Assembly: GCA_964631205.1 (NCBI GenBank)
Contig: CAZVWU010000001.1
Coordinates: 62,001 to 126,000, forward strand
Direction: 5' to 3'
DNA: 64,000 nucleotides
Source of the DNA: CAYYYJ01 sp964631205
Lineage (GTDB): Archaea > Aenigmatarchaeota > Aenigmatarchaeia > QMZP01 > JACQNV01
Shown here: positions 34,292 to 41,871 of the stretch, one piece after another
Position numbering within the stretch: the first letter of the stretch is position 1
Layout of the letters: every line of letters starts with the position of its first letter
Notes under the pieces: generated by a model
The model's input: only the letters and a program-made list of their open reading frames with translations
Databases searched by the model: none
Told to the model about the DNA's origin: nothing
Program-made: the position numbers and the translations under genes

Positions 34292-34855
34292 ATGGACCTT
34301 CCATGGGGTGATGAGAGAAGCGTACAATTCATAACCAATGTAGGCCTGATAACAACCGATGGTCCAATTGGGCCCAATATAATGGCTGCTGAATGGACGC
34401 ATCACGTTTCCTATGAGCCGGGCGTAATTGCAGTGTGCATACACAGAAGCAACAAGGAAACTGCAGTAAATATCAGGAAAACAAAAGAGTTCGGAGTCAG
34501 CCTAGCATCAACACGCCAATCGATTATGGCTAGCGTTGCAGGCGGAAGCAAAGGCCACAAAACAGATAAAATAAAAGCACTCCAAGATCTTGGATTCAGA
34601 TTTTACAAAGGCAAGAAAATTAAAGCATTGATGGTCCAAGGCGCTGCGATGACTGCAGAATGCAAGCTTGTGAAAATAATTGAAATTGGCAGCCACATGA
34701 TTTTTTTCGGTGAAGTTTTGGAAGCAGCGGCTGACGGACAAGAACCGCTGGCTTACCATAAAGGGAGGTACTGGAAGCTGACTGAAAAAATACAAAAACC
34801 GTCAGCTGAAGAAAAGGAAAAGATTGATACTGTAATAAAAAAACACAGTAAATAA
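34292..34855 (+). CDS. flavin reductase-like FMN-binding protein
   Basis: 187 residues from ATG 34292 (MDLPWGDERSVQFI), preceded by AAAGGAG. ITTDGPIGPNIMAAEWTHHVSYEPG and SNKETAVNIRKTKEFGVSL are typical of the flavin-reductase split barrel that binds FMN or reduces flavins. Transcribed divergently from PadR, so probably under its control. Confidence 0.85.
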   Translation: MDLPWGDERSVQFITNVGLITTDGPIGPNIMAAEWTHHVSYEPGVIAVCIHRSNKETAVNIRKTKEFGVSLASTRQSIMASVAGGSKGHKTDKIKALQDLGFRFYKGKKIKALMVQGAAMTAECKLVKIIEIGSHMIFFGEVLEAAADGQEPLAYHKGRYWKLTEKIQKPSAEEKEKIDTVIKKHSK

Positions 34856-34868
34856 GGGAGGTGATAAT

Positions 34869-35012
34869 ATGTACGGTGGATGTTGCACAACAGAAAGGGG
34901 ATTTCTTACAAAGGAAGAAAAAATAGAAATGCTCAAGGAATACAAGGAAACACTTGAAAAGGAGACTAAAGGCGTTGCTGAAAGGATAAAGGAATTGGAA
35001 AAAAATAATTAA
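34869..35012 (+). CDS. small cysteine-containing helical protein (47 aa)
   Basis: A GGGAGGTGATAAT ribosome-binding site precedes ATG 34869. The protein starts MYGGCCTTERGFLTKEEKIE and continues as one charged helix, MLKEYKETLEKETKGVAER. No family can be named securely. It is the downstream partner of the flavin-reductase gene, 13 bp after its stop. Confidence 0.7.
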   Translation: MYGGCCTTERGFLTKEEKIEMLKEYKETLEKETKGVAERIKELEKNN

Positions 35013-36221
35013 CTACACCTCTTCCTTTTTCTTTTTCAAATAAATCTTTTCAACCCTTTCCTTTTTTGCTAACTGAAGGATCTGGCTTGTTAATATAGGC
35101 GGTAGGTTTTTCCCCTCTACAATTTTGGAGAGCAAGAAGGTGTCTAGTTGAGAAAATTTACCCCACAGATCAGATTCTTTTATTAAAGTCTCGAGCTCTT
35201 TCCTGCCTTCTTCTGCTTTTCCAGGCAACTTCAAAACATCCTTAACCCATATTCTTGCCATATAATCAGACCCATTTAGGGTTAAAGACCCCTCTTTTTC
35301 ACAAAGTTTTATCATAGCCTCTTTTATTTTTTCCAGATCACAATCTATCCTTTCGCAATGCTTCTTTTTTTCTTCCTGCAATGAAACATATTTGTTCACC
35401 AATTGAACCCCAGGCTCATTCAAAAATTCGTTTGGCGGCAGGCTCTCAGTTTTGTAGACATGCTTCCATTCAGGGCAGATAGGTCTGAATTCACACCAGT
35501 CGCAGAGCTGAGATTTCTTTGGTTCAAAAGTTTTCGTTGAACTTATCTTGTCTATCAATTTTATTGTATCCTGCCTAAGCTTCTCCAGCTCCTCCTGGGT
35601 TTTCTCCAAGACAATGCTTTTATCAAAGGCCAAAAAATGCCAAACCAATTTCACATCCTTTGCGTCCTGGTATTTTTTCAGGACAGCGAGAGCATACAAG
35701 GCCAGCTGCCTGTCCTCTTTCATGTACTCTTCATACGGAAGCGTTGCGCTAGTTTTGTAATCGTGTATTTCATATTTCCCATCCCCTCTTGTCATGAGCC
35801 TGTCTATATACCCTTGCAGCCTGTAAGCCCCCGCATTGTCAAGCTTCATTGTTACCTTTTTCTCCAACCCAATAATTTTTCCATCATCAAAAGGCTTATG
35901 TCTATTGAAATAATCTTTTATAAACTGCTCCCCCATCTTCCTATAATTTTCGTCTGTATACTCCTTTCTCACAATTATTATTGCGGGATTCCAGTTTTTC
36001 TTCCATTCAGAATTAAAATAATCCAATAAATCTTGGAGGCCATTTTCTTTTTTGAATTTCAGATCTGTGTAAAGTTTCTCAAGAGTTTTGTGCACAAGAT
36101 CGCCAAGAAAAGCCTCCACGCTTTGCTCTATTTTCGACTCAACCTGGTCTATGTACTTGAACTTATATTTAAGCGGGCACTGCTCAAATGTCTTCAGCCT
36201 GCTATGGGAGAACACGGCCAT
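35013..36221 (-). CDS. RecB/Cas4-like PD-(D/E)XK nuclease
   Basis: 402 residues. SHSRLKTFEQCPLKYKFKYID at the start, LQGYIDRLMTRGDGKYEIHDYKT in the centre (the nuclease core with D and the DYK) and CDWCEFRPICPEW at the end. The Cys residues at both ends suggest an iron-sulfur cluster as in AddB/Cas4 enzymes. It acts on DNA ends, probably in repair. Confidence 0.85.
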   Translation of the reverse strand: MAVFSHSRLKTFEQCPLKYKFKYIDQVESKIEQSVEAFLGDLVHKTLEKLYTDLKFKKENGLQDLLDYFNSEWKKNWNPAIIIVRKEYTDENYRKMGEQFIKDYFNRHKPFDDGKIIGLEKKVTMKLDNAGAYRLQGYIDRLMTRGDGKYEIHDYKTSATLPYEEYMKEDRQLALYALAVLKKYQDAKDVKLVWHFLAFDKSIVLEKTQEELEKLRQDTIKLIDKISSTKTFEPKKSQLCDWCEFRPICPEWKHVYKTESLPPNEFLNEPGVQLVNKYVSLQEEKKKHCERIDCDLEKIKEAMIKLCEKEGSLTLNGSDYMARIWVKDVLKLPGKAEEGRKELETLIKESDLWGKFSQLDTFLLSKIVEGKNLPPILTSQILQLAKKERVEKIYLKKKKEEV

Positions 36222-36255
36222 ATTGTTAGAAGGATTATCCTCTTTAAAATAAATA

Positions 36256-37179
36256 CTAGCTGCCCAACGATTTTAGCTCTTCTTCTGTCAAATCCTGAAT
36301 TTCAGATGCCTTTAAATTTTGTTCAGCCTGCTCTGGGGTTTTTGCCCCGGGTATTGTGACTGAAACTCCATTAAAAGACAGGACATATTTTAACGCAATC
36401 TGTGAAAAGGGCTCAGGCCTTTTTGAAAACATCTCTTTTAGCTGGTTGACTTTTTCTATTAAATCTGCAGTATATGCTGGAGGCATACCTGACCTTATAT
36501 CGCCTTTTTCAAAAATCTCTCCGCCTTTAAACTTTCCAGATAAAAAACCATTGCAGAGGGGTTCCCTTGCTATAAGGCCAACGCCTCTTGATCTCGCGCC
36601 TTCTATAAGTTCATAATTCCTTGGGTCAAGCATATTGAAAACGCACTGGATCGAATCAACATGCTTTAATGCAGCCACGCCCTCGTCCAGAGTATGGACC
36701 GAAACGCCAGCAAATTTTATTTTACCTTCTTTTTTTAGTTCCTTCAGAGCACCGAAGATTTTCCCTTCTCGGATCATATTTAGCGGAGGATTGTGCAGTT
36801 GATACAAATCTATATAGTCTGTTTTCAGTCTAAGCAGGCTTTTGTCTAGAGCGAATCTTATGTAATTCTCAGTAAAATTAATGTGCCCGAAATTTTCCCC
36901 ATACATGTAAGCCCCTCCAACTTTTGTGGCAATAAAAACTTTTTCCCTTACCTTGTTCAATGCCAGCCCCAAAAGCTCTTCGCTGTGGCCGTGACCATAA
37001 ACATCTGCAGTGTCAAAAAAATTGCACCCAAGCTCAACAGCCCTTTTTATTGTTTTGATGGAAATTGCATCATCTGTTGAACCGTAACTGTTTCCAAACT
37101 GGTTCCCTCCGATTGCCCAGCAGCCCATCCCTATTTCTGAGACTTTCATGCTGGTTGAGCCAAACTGCCTGTAGTTCAT
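36256..37179 (-). CDS. aldo/keto reductase
   Basis: 307 residues from ATG 37179 (MNYRQFGSTSMKVSEIG). FDTADVYGHGHSEELLG gives the catalytic Asp and Tyr, FIATKVGG the Lys and YQLHNPP the His; the NADPH-binding IPGAKTPEQAEQN is near the end. Substrate unknown. The first copy of the ABC-ATPase-like repeat starts 50 bp upstream in the opposite direction. Confidence 0.9.
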   Translation of the reverse strand: MNYRQFGSTSMKVSEIGMGCWAIGGNQFGNSYGSTDDAISIKTIKRAVELGCNFFDTADVYGHGHSEELLGLALNKVREKVFIATKVGGAYMYGENFGHINFTENYIRFALDKSLLRLKTDYIDLYQLHNPPLNMIREGKIFGALKELKKEGKIKFAGVSVHTLDEGVAALKHVDSIQCVFNMLDPRNYELIEGARSRGVGLIAREPLCNGFLSGKFKGGEIFEKGDIRSGMPPAYTADLIEKVNQLKEMFSKRPEPFSQIALKYVLSFNGVSVTIPGAKTPEQAEQNLKASEIQDLTEEELKSLGS

Positions 37180-37229
37180 GGATACTGATTTGGATTTATT
37201 CTTTTTAAGTTGGTTGGAATAAACATATG

Positions 37230-37335
37230 CTATGTACGCGATAGAAACCAAAAATTTAAGGAAAGATTTTGATGATGGAAAAGAAACAGTCCATGCAGTC
37301 AGTGGAATCGACCTGAAAATAGAGAAAGGGTAGGT
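37230..37335 (+). repeat. 106-bp direct repeat, copy 1: truncated ABC-ATPase 5' end
   Basis: ATG at 37232 opens a 33-codon frame, MYAIETKNLRKDFDDGKET then VHAVSGIDLKIEKG and TAG, the start of an ABC-2-type ATPase just before its Walker A region. It is 94% identical to 47063-47168 with six substitutions, four of them synonymous. The remainder of the ATPase gene is absent. Confidence 0.85.
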
Positions 37336-37438
37336 TTCGCTCCCTGCGTCATTTTTATTTCTTTGAGAACAAATATTCTATCGTTTGACCACTAGTCACG
37401 GTTCAATTGGTTCAGATAGACTAGTGATATCCTTTCAT

Positions 37439-37900
37439 ATGAAAATAAGAATAGCGAAATTATCTGATGTTGCAGGTTGTCAAAAAATAAATGAAAGTTT
37501 ATGGGGATCAGAGTGGATAGATCCAGGGTATTATGAAGAACGAGTTCAGAAAGATGAACTTTTTGTAGCAATTGATGATAACAACTGTGTTATAGGTTTT
37601 GTCTCTTTTAGACGAAAATATTGGGATAAAAATTTTTTTATCGAGGAATTAGCATTAGATGAAAAGCATCGAAGAAAGGGCATAGGAAAATCTCTTGTCT
37701 TAATGATAGAGAAAGCATGTGCTACTGAAGATGTGCGTTTATTCAGTAGTTGCGATTCAACAAACAGTGTGTCCTTAGCAGTTCATAAAAAATTGGGGTT
37801 TATAAAGGCTGGAGAAATCAAGAATATGTTTAAAGAAGGGAAAAAGGAAATTATTTTCTCAAAGATTAATAAAAGCCCCTCGGTAGCTCGAATACGATAG
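37439..37900 (+). CDS. GNAT-family N-acetyltransferase
   Basis: 153 residues from ATG 37439 (MKIRIAKLSDVAGCQKI). EELALDEKHRRKGIGKSLV is the acetyl-CoA loop, and SVSLAVHKKLGFIKAGEI the C-terminal part. First gene inside the repeat-bounded island; a second GNAT is at 41241-41681. Confidence 0.85.
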   Translation: MKIRIAKLSDVAGCQKINESLWGSEWIDPGYYEERVQKDELFVAIDDNNCVIGFVSFRRKYWDKNFFIEELALDEKHRRKGIGKSLVLMIEKACATEDVRLFSSCDSTNSVSLAVHKKLGFIKAGEIKNMFKEGKKEIIFSKINKSPSVARIR

Positions 37901-38011
37901 CAGATATTCTCAGTTGTTTAGATACCTTCTTCTTAAATCTATTGAAGCAGACAGAAAATGCGAATATTCGCTTTGATATCTGATATACCTATACTGCTTT
38001 TATCCACGAGA

Positions 38012-39442
38012 CTAGTCTGTGGTCATCATCTCTCTATAATAATACCAATCAGCCCCCATTTTCCTTTCGCGTATCTGCCTGGTTACCCTATTATTATTAA
38101 TCAGCGTGTCGTCTGTGAATGCTCTACCCTCTCTTGTGGGCACCATAAATCTATGAACATCTTTACCGATATATTCTTTTACTACATCATATATCTCTGG
38201 GACCTTAATGGCTGGATCAATATAATATGTAGGGTCCTTGAATAATTCCCCACTACAATAAATGCCATGCTTTTTGCGTTCTTCAGGATTCAAATTTAGG
38301 CCTTCCATTATTAAAGGACTTTTATAGAGTGGTGAAGATGGAATAGCAGCGATTCCTAAAATCATACCTGTGACATCTGGATCGACGTCTTTAAAAAAAT
38401 CAATGACCTCTTTGATAGTATCTTCTGTTTCTCCAGGCATCCCCAAAAGAACTTCAAACATAGTCCTAATGCCAAACTCTTTGCAGATATTAGCGGTTCT
38501 TCTGACATCGTCTGCCGAATGCCATCTGCCCAACGCTTTAATTAGTTCCGGTTTTATATGATCTGCTGTAAAGTAAATTCCTTTGACTCCGGCTTCCGCA
38601 GCAAGTTCGGCATACTCCTCATCGAATGGGGTGATTGTACAGTATTCCCAAAAATGCAAATCGCGGGGGTATTTTCTCTCAATTATTCGTTGTTTTATTT
38701 TTTTTGAGTGCCCAAATGGGATGTTCGATTCGCTGTCTGCGCTATATATATCCATGATCTCCAGACCCAATAACTGATCTACCTCACCAAGCACCTGTTC
38801 TCCTGTCCTTCTAGAGACGCTCTTTCCTTTTACAGTCGGTTCTAAACAATACGAACATGCCATAGGGCAGCCGTTGCTTGTTCTTAATGGGACGCTTCCA
38901 CTATTAAGATAATACCATTTATTATCGACAAAATTTTTCCTGTCAATAACTGCGTCGATCATATTTTGTTTTTTCTGCCGACTATAAGGATGACCGTATT
39001 CAAAGAAAGATTCAACATGGTGAGGTACTACTCCATTTTTGAGAGAGGAAATAATGTGCCCTATATCTCTTTCTGGTGTCCCCAGAACTCCGAAACGAAG
39101 TCCTGTCTGTTCAAGCACATATTCAGGGTAACTAGAAAACCCAACACCTCCAGCAATTATTCTATCCCTCTCTATGTACCTAAGCACTTCTCTTGTAACT
39201 CTTGAATGAGACGGGACAAAGGATCCTTGTTCTTGAAGTGTAAGGAATGATCCGAAGTACAGATCCCAGATATTTCTAAAAGTTATACCAACGAAGTCCG
39301 GAGCATTTTTTGAGAAATAGGCACCAATAACGTTTTTGTAATCTGAAGCAGAAGGTGTCAGATCTAGGATTTCAACTTCATGGCCCTCTAGCCTCAAAGC
39401 AGTTCCTATAATATCTAGTGCATATGGGGCAATTGCAGGCAC
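38012..39442 (-). CDS. B12-binding-domain radical SAM protein
   Basis: About 476 residues. The N-terminal B12-type Rossmann half (LRLEGHEVEILDLTP) precedes the radical SAM cysteines C192, C196 and C199 in CPMACSYCLE; a TIM-barrel continues with LLGMPGETEDTI. Such enzymes catalyse radical methylation or rearrangement. The only start in frame near the conserved beginning is GTG at 39442; the frame upstream still reads TLINANLVQ, like the usual first strand, so the natural start may be unusual or lost. Confidence 0.8.
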   Translation of the reverse strand: MPAIAPYALDIIGTALRLEGHEVEILDLTPSASDYKNVIGAYFSKNAPDFVGITFRNIWDLYFGSFLTLQEQGSFVPSHSRVTREVLRYIERDRIIAGGVGFSSYPEYVLEQTGLRFGVLGTPERDIGHIISSLKNGVVPHHVESFFEYGHPYSRQKKQNMIDAVIDRKNFVDNKWYYLNSGSVPLRTSNGCPMACSYCLEPTVKGKSVSRRTGEQVLGEVDQLLGLEIMDIYSADSESNIPFGHSKKIKQRIIERKYPRDLHFWEYCTITPFDEEYAELAAEAGVKGIYFTADHIKPELIKALGRWHSADDVRRTANICKEFGIRTMFEVLLGMPGETEDTIKEVIDFFKDVDPDVTGMILGIAAIPSSPLYKSPLIMEGLNLNPEERKKHGIYCSGELFKDPTYYIDPAIKVPEIYDVVKEYIGKDVHRFMVPTREGRAFTDDTLINNNRVTRQIRERKMGADWYYYREMMTTD

Positions 39443-39640
39443 CTGAACAAGATTAGCGTTTATAAGGGTTACAGTGGCTATAAGAAATCACAATAGAAAT
39501 TAAGAGATTAAATAATTTAAATCTTAAATGATTGAATTGCATCCTTTCTATCTCTTTAGAATATCTCAACCGGATATAATCAAATAGCGTAGCATTGGCG
39601 CTTCCCCATCTAATTTCAATTGATTACCTGAAAGTTGACA

Positions 39641-40186
39641 TCACAAATTGCCAGAGATGAATTTTTCGAGATATTCTTTTTTATCTTCTATAGACATCGC
39701 TGACATCAAATACTTGTGCCACAATTCATATTCGTGGCCCATTATTTTTTGTTCCCAAGTGCACGCCACGCCTGTTTTTTCAAGTGGTTCTCTTGTCAAC
39801 TTATTGGGATCGTTCTCAACTGTATAAGTTTGTGTAAATAAAACGTTCCCACGACCCCAAATATTTATACTTAAAAAACCTTGAGATAATATTGCAAAAC
39901 CGATGCCCTGTCTTGGTTCTAAATTACCTCTATCAATCTCATTTTTTATAAAGGAGTCCAAGCTTTCAACTAGATGATGTGGCAAAGGCTGTGTTTCTCT
40001 TATCATATGATATATCTTGATTGCTATAGATCTGTAAAATAAGACTCTAATTGGCTTTACAGATCTCCTGATAAACATATAAGTGTTACCATATTGGTCT
40101 TTTAGGCTATCTATATTGCCTATGAGTTCAAGATGTCGTCCATTTAAAGAATCGGGAAGTTTAAGAAAAACTGTTTCAGTTGTCAT
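39641..40186 (-). CDS. hypothetical protein (181 aa)
   Basis: I do not recognise this family. The protein begins MTTETVFLKLPDSLNGRHLE and contains YGNTYMFIRRSVKPIRVLFY, QGIGFAILSQGFLSINIWG and a C-terminal helix YLMSAMSIEDKKEYLEKF. The strand-rich middle suggests a compact soluble fold. It follows the deacetylase gene (start-to-stop gap 43 bp) on the same strand and may share its operon. Confidence 0.65.
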   Translation of the reverse strand: MTTETVFLKLPDSLNGRHLELIGNIDSLKDQYGNTYMFIRRSVKPIRVLFYRSIAIKIYHMIRETQPLPHHLVESLDSFIKNEIDRGNLEPRQGIGFAILSQGFLSINIWGRGNVLFTQTYTVENDPNKLTREPLEKTGVACTWEQKIMGHEYELWHKYLMSAMSIEDKKEYLEKFISGNL

Positions 40187-40228
40187 AATTTCCTACAATA
40201 AGTAAAATTGGCAGAAATGTTTATATGC

Positions 40229-41194
40229 TCATCTGCTACAGACACCTTCCAGAAAAGAAACAACGTCTTCTCCAAGAGACAGTATATTGTAGCCTCCTTC
40301 TTGAACAACGAGAATTGGCAAGCCCGAATCTCTCAATTTTCTGCCTATTTTATAATAGCAATCTCTTGTTAATTTCACCCTATCAACCTTCTCTAAATCC
40401 AATAATTCGTCTTGAGATGTATCAAAACCAGCCGATACGATTATGACATCAGATTTGTATAGTTTAATCCTAGACATACATTCGTCAACCAACGATAGAT
40501 AATCTTTATCTCCATTATCCGGAGCTACAGTGTAGTTTACTATTTTATCTGTATTCAGTGTTGATGATTGCCTTTCAGCAGTTAAATGATATGGATAAAC
40601 GTCAGCGCCGTTCAAAGAAATATACATTGCACCATCCAGATCGTAAAGTATGTCCTGTGTCCCATTTCCATGGTGCAGATCTATGTCTAGAACAGCTACT
40701 CTTCCTTGGGTTAGCAATTTTTTAGCTGCTATTGCGGCGTTATTGAAGAAGCAGAACCCACCGACCTGGTTCCTTGTAGCATGATGACCAGGCGGCCTAC
40801 ATAAAGCATATACATATCTATCCAAACCCTTTATTAGAGCATCGACCCCTGAAAGTGCACTGCTTGCTGCAGAACGGGCTGCGTCATATGTTCCTGGAGA
40901 CAACGATACAGATTCATCAGATTCTAGCACAAGTTCAGTCCTTCCATCAAGTTTCATAAGCCTCTGCTTATCATTACTTTTTAAAAATTCTATCATTTCA
41001 GGACTATGCGTTAATTGGATGTAATGATCAGGATCCTCAGAAGGTTCTAGAACGTGCCATTTGTTCTCCCTCTCTATAGCAGTCAGTATACAATAAGCTC
41101 TAGAAGGAGTTTCCAAATAATCTTGTGTGTTGCCATACCATATCTCGTGTGGAGGGTTATGCTTTATATGATCTTCAGAGTAGAATATCTTCAT
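40229..41194 (-). CDS. histone deacetylase/acetylpolyamine amidohydrolase family protein
   Basis: 321 residues. RPPGHHATRN carries the catalytic tandem His137-His138, VLDIDLHHGNGTQDILY has zinc ligands Asp172 and His174, and VSAGFDTSQDELL gives the third Asp. The family removes acetyl groups from lysine, polyamines or related amines. In an archaeon a small-molecule or polyamine substrate is more likely than histone. Neighbouring acetyltransferases and a decarboxylase support amine chemistry. Confidence 0.88.
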   Translation of the reverse strand: MKIFYSEDHIKHNPPHEIWYGNTQDYLETPSRAYCILTAIERENKWHVLEPSEDPDHYIQLTHSPEMIEFLKSNDKQRLMKLDGRTELVLESDESVSLSPGTYDAARSAASSALSGVDALIKGLDRYVYALCRPPGHHATRNQVGGFCFFNNAAIAAKKLLTQGRVAVLDIDLHHGNGTQDILYDLDGAMYISLNGADVYPYHLTAERQSSTLNTDKIVNYTVAPDNGDKDYLSLVDECMSRIKLYKSDVIIVSAGFDTSQDELLDLEKVDRVKLTRDCYYKIGRKLRDSGLPILVVQEGGYNILSLGEDVVSFLEGVCSR

Positions 41195-41240
41195 AAAACA
41201 ATATTGTATTAACCTAAAGGTTTAAAAAATCAAAAGCCAT

Positions 41241-41681
41241 TTAAAGTTTTTTCGTAAAAAATATATCTCTTTTGTTTTCGCCCCATATATGATCTACATA
41301 TCCGCATTCTATATACCCTAAACTCCGATGCATCTGAAATGACGCAAGGTTGGAAGGCTCGACTGAACTGAATACCCTTCGACACCCCCTTTTCATAGCC
41401 TGTTTTTCACATTCCTGTACCAATGATTTGGCTATACCCTTTCTACGGAAATTTTTGTCAACAACCAAAGCTTCTATATAATCTGATTCGAAAAACACAT
41501 CCTTCGCAAAGCCGATAAAACCGACAAGTTTATCATTCTCTATAGCAACAAGAATCTCTCCATTTTTACAGCGTTTATTTAGATAAGTTTTTACTATATC
41601 GTCTGTATCTTCTGTAAAAAATTCTAGCCATAACTTTATTATTTCTTCTTGATCCGCTATCTCAGCAACCCTTATGATCAT
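41241..41681 (-). CDS. GNAT-family N-acetyltransferase
   Basis: 146 residues: VVDKNFRRKGIAKSLVQECEKQA is the acetyl-CoA loop and SFQMHRSLGYIECGYVD the C-terminal fold. It is 46 bp upstream of the deacetylase gene on the same strand, so acetylation and deacetylation functions are co-encoded. Confidence 0.85.
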   Translation of the reverse strand: MIIRVAEIADQEEIIKLWLEFFTEDTDDIVKTYLNKRCKNGEILVAIENDKLVGFIGFAKDVFFESDYIEALVVDKNFRRKGIAKSLVQECEKQAMKRGCRRVFSSVEPSNLASFQMHRSLGYIECGYVDHIWGENKRDIFFTKKL

Positions 41682-41871
41682 AAGAATTATTTTCCTTGTC
41701 CTTTCGTCAAAGTTTCTCTTGCAGCGAAATCGCCTTTTTCCTTTTCTAATGCCTCATTGCATAAACTGTATAGTTTTTATAAAAAAACTACCTGCACGTG
41801 CCGAATAGTATATCCTTTTATAAATGTTAATACTAACTTTCTCTTAATATATCCTTTGCTAAGGTTTAAAA

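Noticed and set aside
37230..37335. Functional short protein encoded by the ABC-like repeat
   Set aside because: The 33 residues match the beginning of an ABC ATPase and stop before Walker A; a remnant is more likely.
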